From Candidatus Lindowbacteria bacterium RIFCSPLOWO2_12_FULL_62_27 (GTDB taxonomy: Bacteria; Lindowbacteria; 2-12-FULL-62-27), in contig MFPR01000026.1 of NCBI GenBank assembly GCA_001784175.1, forward strand, positions 62,001 through 126,000: a stretch of DNA of 64,000 bases. The letters run 5' to 3'. A program made the position numbers and the translations under genes. Under the pieces are notes generated by a model. That model did no database searches. It saw nothing but the letters and a program-made list of their open reading frames with translations, and was not told the origin of the DNA. Each line of letters opens with the position of its first letter. Position 1 is the first letter of the stretch. Shown piece after piece: positions 63,502 to 64,000 of the stretch.

Positions 63502-64000
63502 TGTCTGATCCCTGCGCGCGCCTCGATGCCGAACGCCGCCGCCGCGATCTCACCTCGGCCATCGCCGCATGCACGACGTTCTATTTCTTTCCGTTCTTTT
63601 TGAGTTTCATGATCGATGTGTCAAGGACCGCCGAGCCTGCTGTGCCGCCGGAGGTCCGGATCAAGATCATTTCCGAGTCCGAACTTCAGATCATGTTTCC
63701 GGAACCGGCCAAATCCACGATCATGGCCGGCGCGCAAAGACCGATTCCTAAAGTCGGGGCGCAAATGGAAACACTGGAACGTAGAGAAACGCTGGTCGGC
63801 AGGTCCGCGCCTGACCCGCTCACATCCGAGCTGCCCGCGCCGGCGGAACTTGAACGCCGCAGGTCGGACCCGGCAAGCTGGGAGGCGGATCGGACGGAGA
63901 TGGCCGAAAAAACGGCGTCGGCGCATGGTGCGGTGGACCTGCCAAAGCCTGTCCAGGAAGAAGTAAAATCCGTCGCGGATCGGAAACCCGAGCCCATCCA
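63501..64000 (+). CDS. TonB-like membrane protein (3' end outside window)
   Basis: The frame is open from the ATG at 63501 to the edge (166 codons). It starts MSDPCARLDAERRRRDL, then has one hydrophobic segment (AACTTFYFFPFFLSFMI, about residues 23-39) and a long Pro/Glu/Lys/Arg-rich stretch. This inside-anchor plus extended-arm layout is that of TonB/TolA-type energy transducers, but the diagnostic C-terminal domain is beyond the window. Overlap with the preceding small gene places it in the TPR operon. The TonB-like label is therefore tentative. Confidence 0.55.
   Translation, partial: MSDPCARLDAERRRRDLTSAIAACTTFYFFPFFLSFMIDVSRTAEPAVPPEVRIKIISESELQIMFPEPAKSTIMAGAQRPIPKVGAQMETLERRETLVGRSAPDPLTSELPAPAELERRRSDPASWEADRTEMAEKTASAHGAVDLPKPVQEEVKSVADRKPEPI

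Noticed and set aside
1-64000. tRNA, rRNA, CRISPR array, insertion sequence or integrase
   Set aside because: Reading the gaps and frames I saw none. The only non-coding stretch over 300 nt is 46883-47241, which shows control elements but no RNA gene.

Overview
The window is GC-rich throughout and codes for a diderm (Gram-negative-type) bacterium. It has an outer-membrane secretin, AMIN domains, a beta-barrel-like surface protein, many Sec signal peptides and a probable lipoprotein. No rRNA or classical phylogenetic marker other than alaS and ndk is present, so I cannot name the phylum. The domain mix (giant TPR proteins, FecR and Ig-like secreted proteins, fused pilus genes) suggests a poorly characterised, free-living environmental lineage. 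At least six genes have a sigma70-like promoter whose -10 box lies only 6-8 nt before the ATG, so leaderless mRNAs are probably common here.

Layout. 0-5 kb: a partial M15-type peptidase gene, divergent alaS, an acyl-ACP desaturase and a small membrane protein. 5-6.6 kb: a secreted Ser/Thr-rich protein. 6.7-15.3 kb, minus strand: an eight-gene, tightly overlapping DNA-uptake operon, read as GAF sensor, fused permease, ndk, 58-aa membrane protein, comEC, double helix-hairpin-helix (HhH) protein, stand-alone ComEC-type metallo-beta-lactamase (MBL) enzyme and HhH lipoprotein. 15.6-33.2 kb, plus strand: a surface-protein island with a FecR/Ig protein cut short by a recombination joint, a 1.64-kb pseudogene copy of the barrel gene at its far end, an AAA ATPase, and a four-gene operon (2159-aa B-lectin protein, helical secreted protein, glycine-rich protein, barrel protein). 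33.2-46.9 kb, minus strand: a type IV pilus assembly operon in the order pilM-pilN fusion, pilO, pilP, a 1038-aa Ig/AMIN/TPR protein and a 2201-aa secretin ending in HhH DNA-binding domains.

46.9-64 kb: a 359-nt divergent control region with a perfect CRP-type palindrome, an NCS1 nucleobase transporter, a HIT protein, pabB, a PilT/PilU ATPase, a B12-type radical SAM enzyme, an AT-rich Phd/ParE toxin-antitoxin pair, a TPR protein ending in the same HhH module as the secretin, a MuiA-like protein, uppP, a 1600-aa TPR protein and two small partners, the last a TonB-like protein cut by the window edge.

The most interesting system is an apparent transformation machine in which the ComEA-type HhH DNA-binding module appears about seven times in four proteins and is built into the outer-membrane secretin itself. 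The ComEC carries a degenerate MBL domain while a separate downstream gene keeps the catalytic motif. Nucleotide kinase and nucleobase-transport genes lie in or beside the same units. Pilins, PilB, PilC, DprA and ComF are not in the window.
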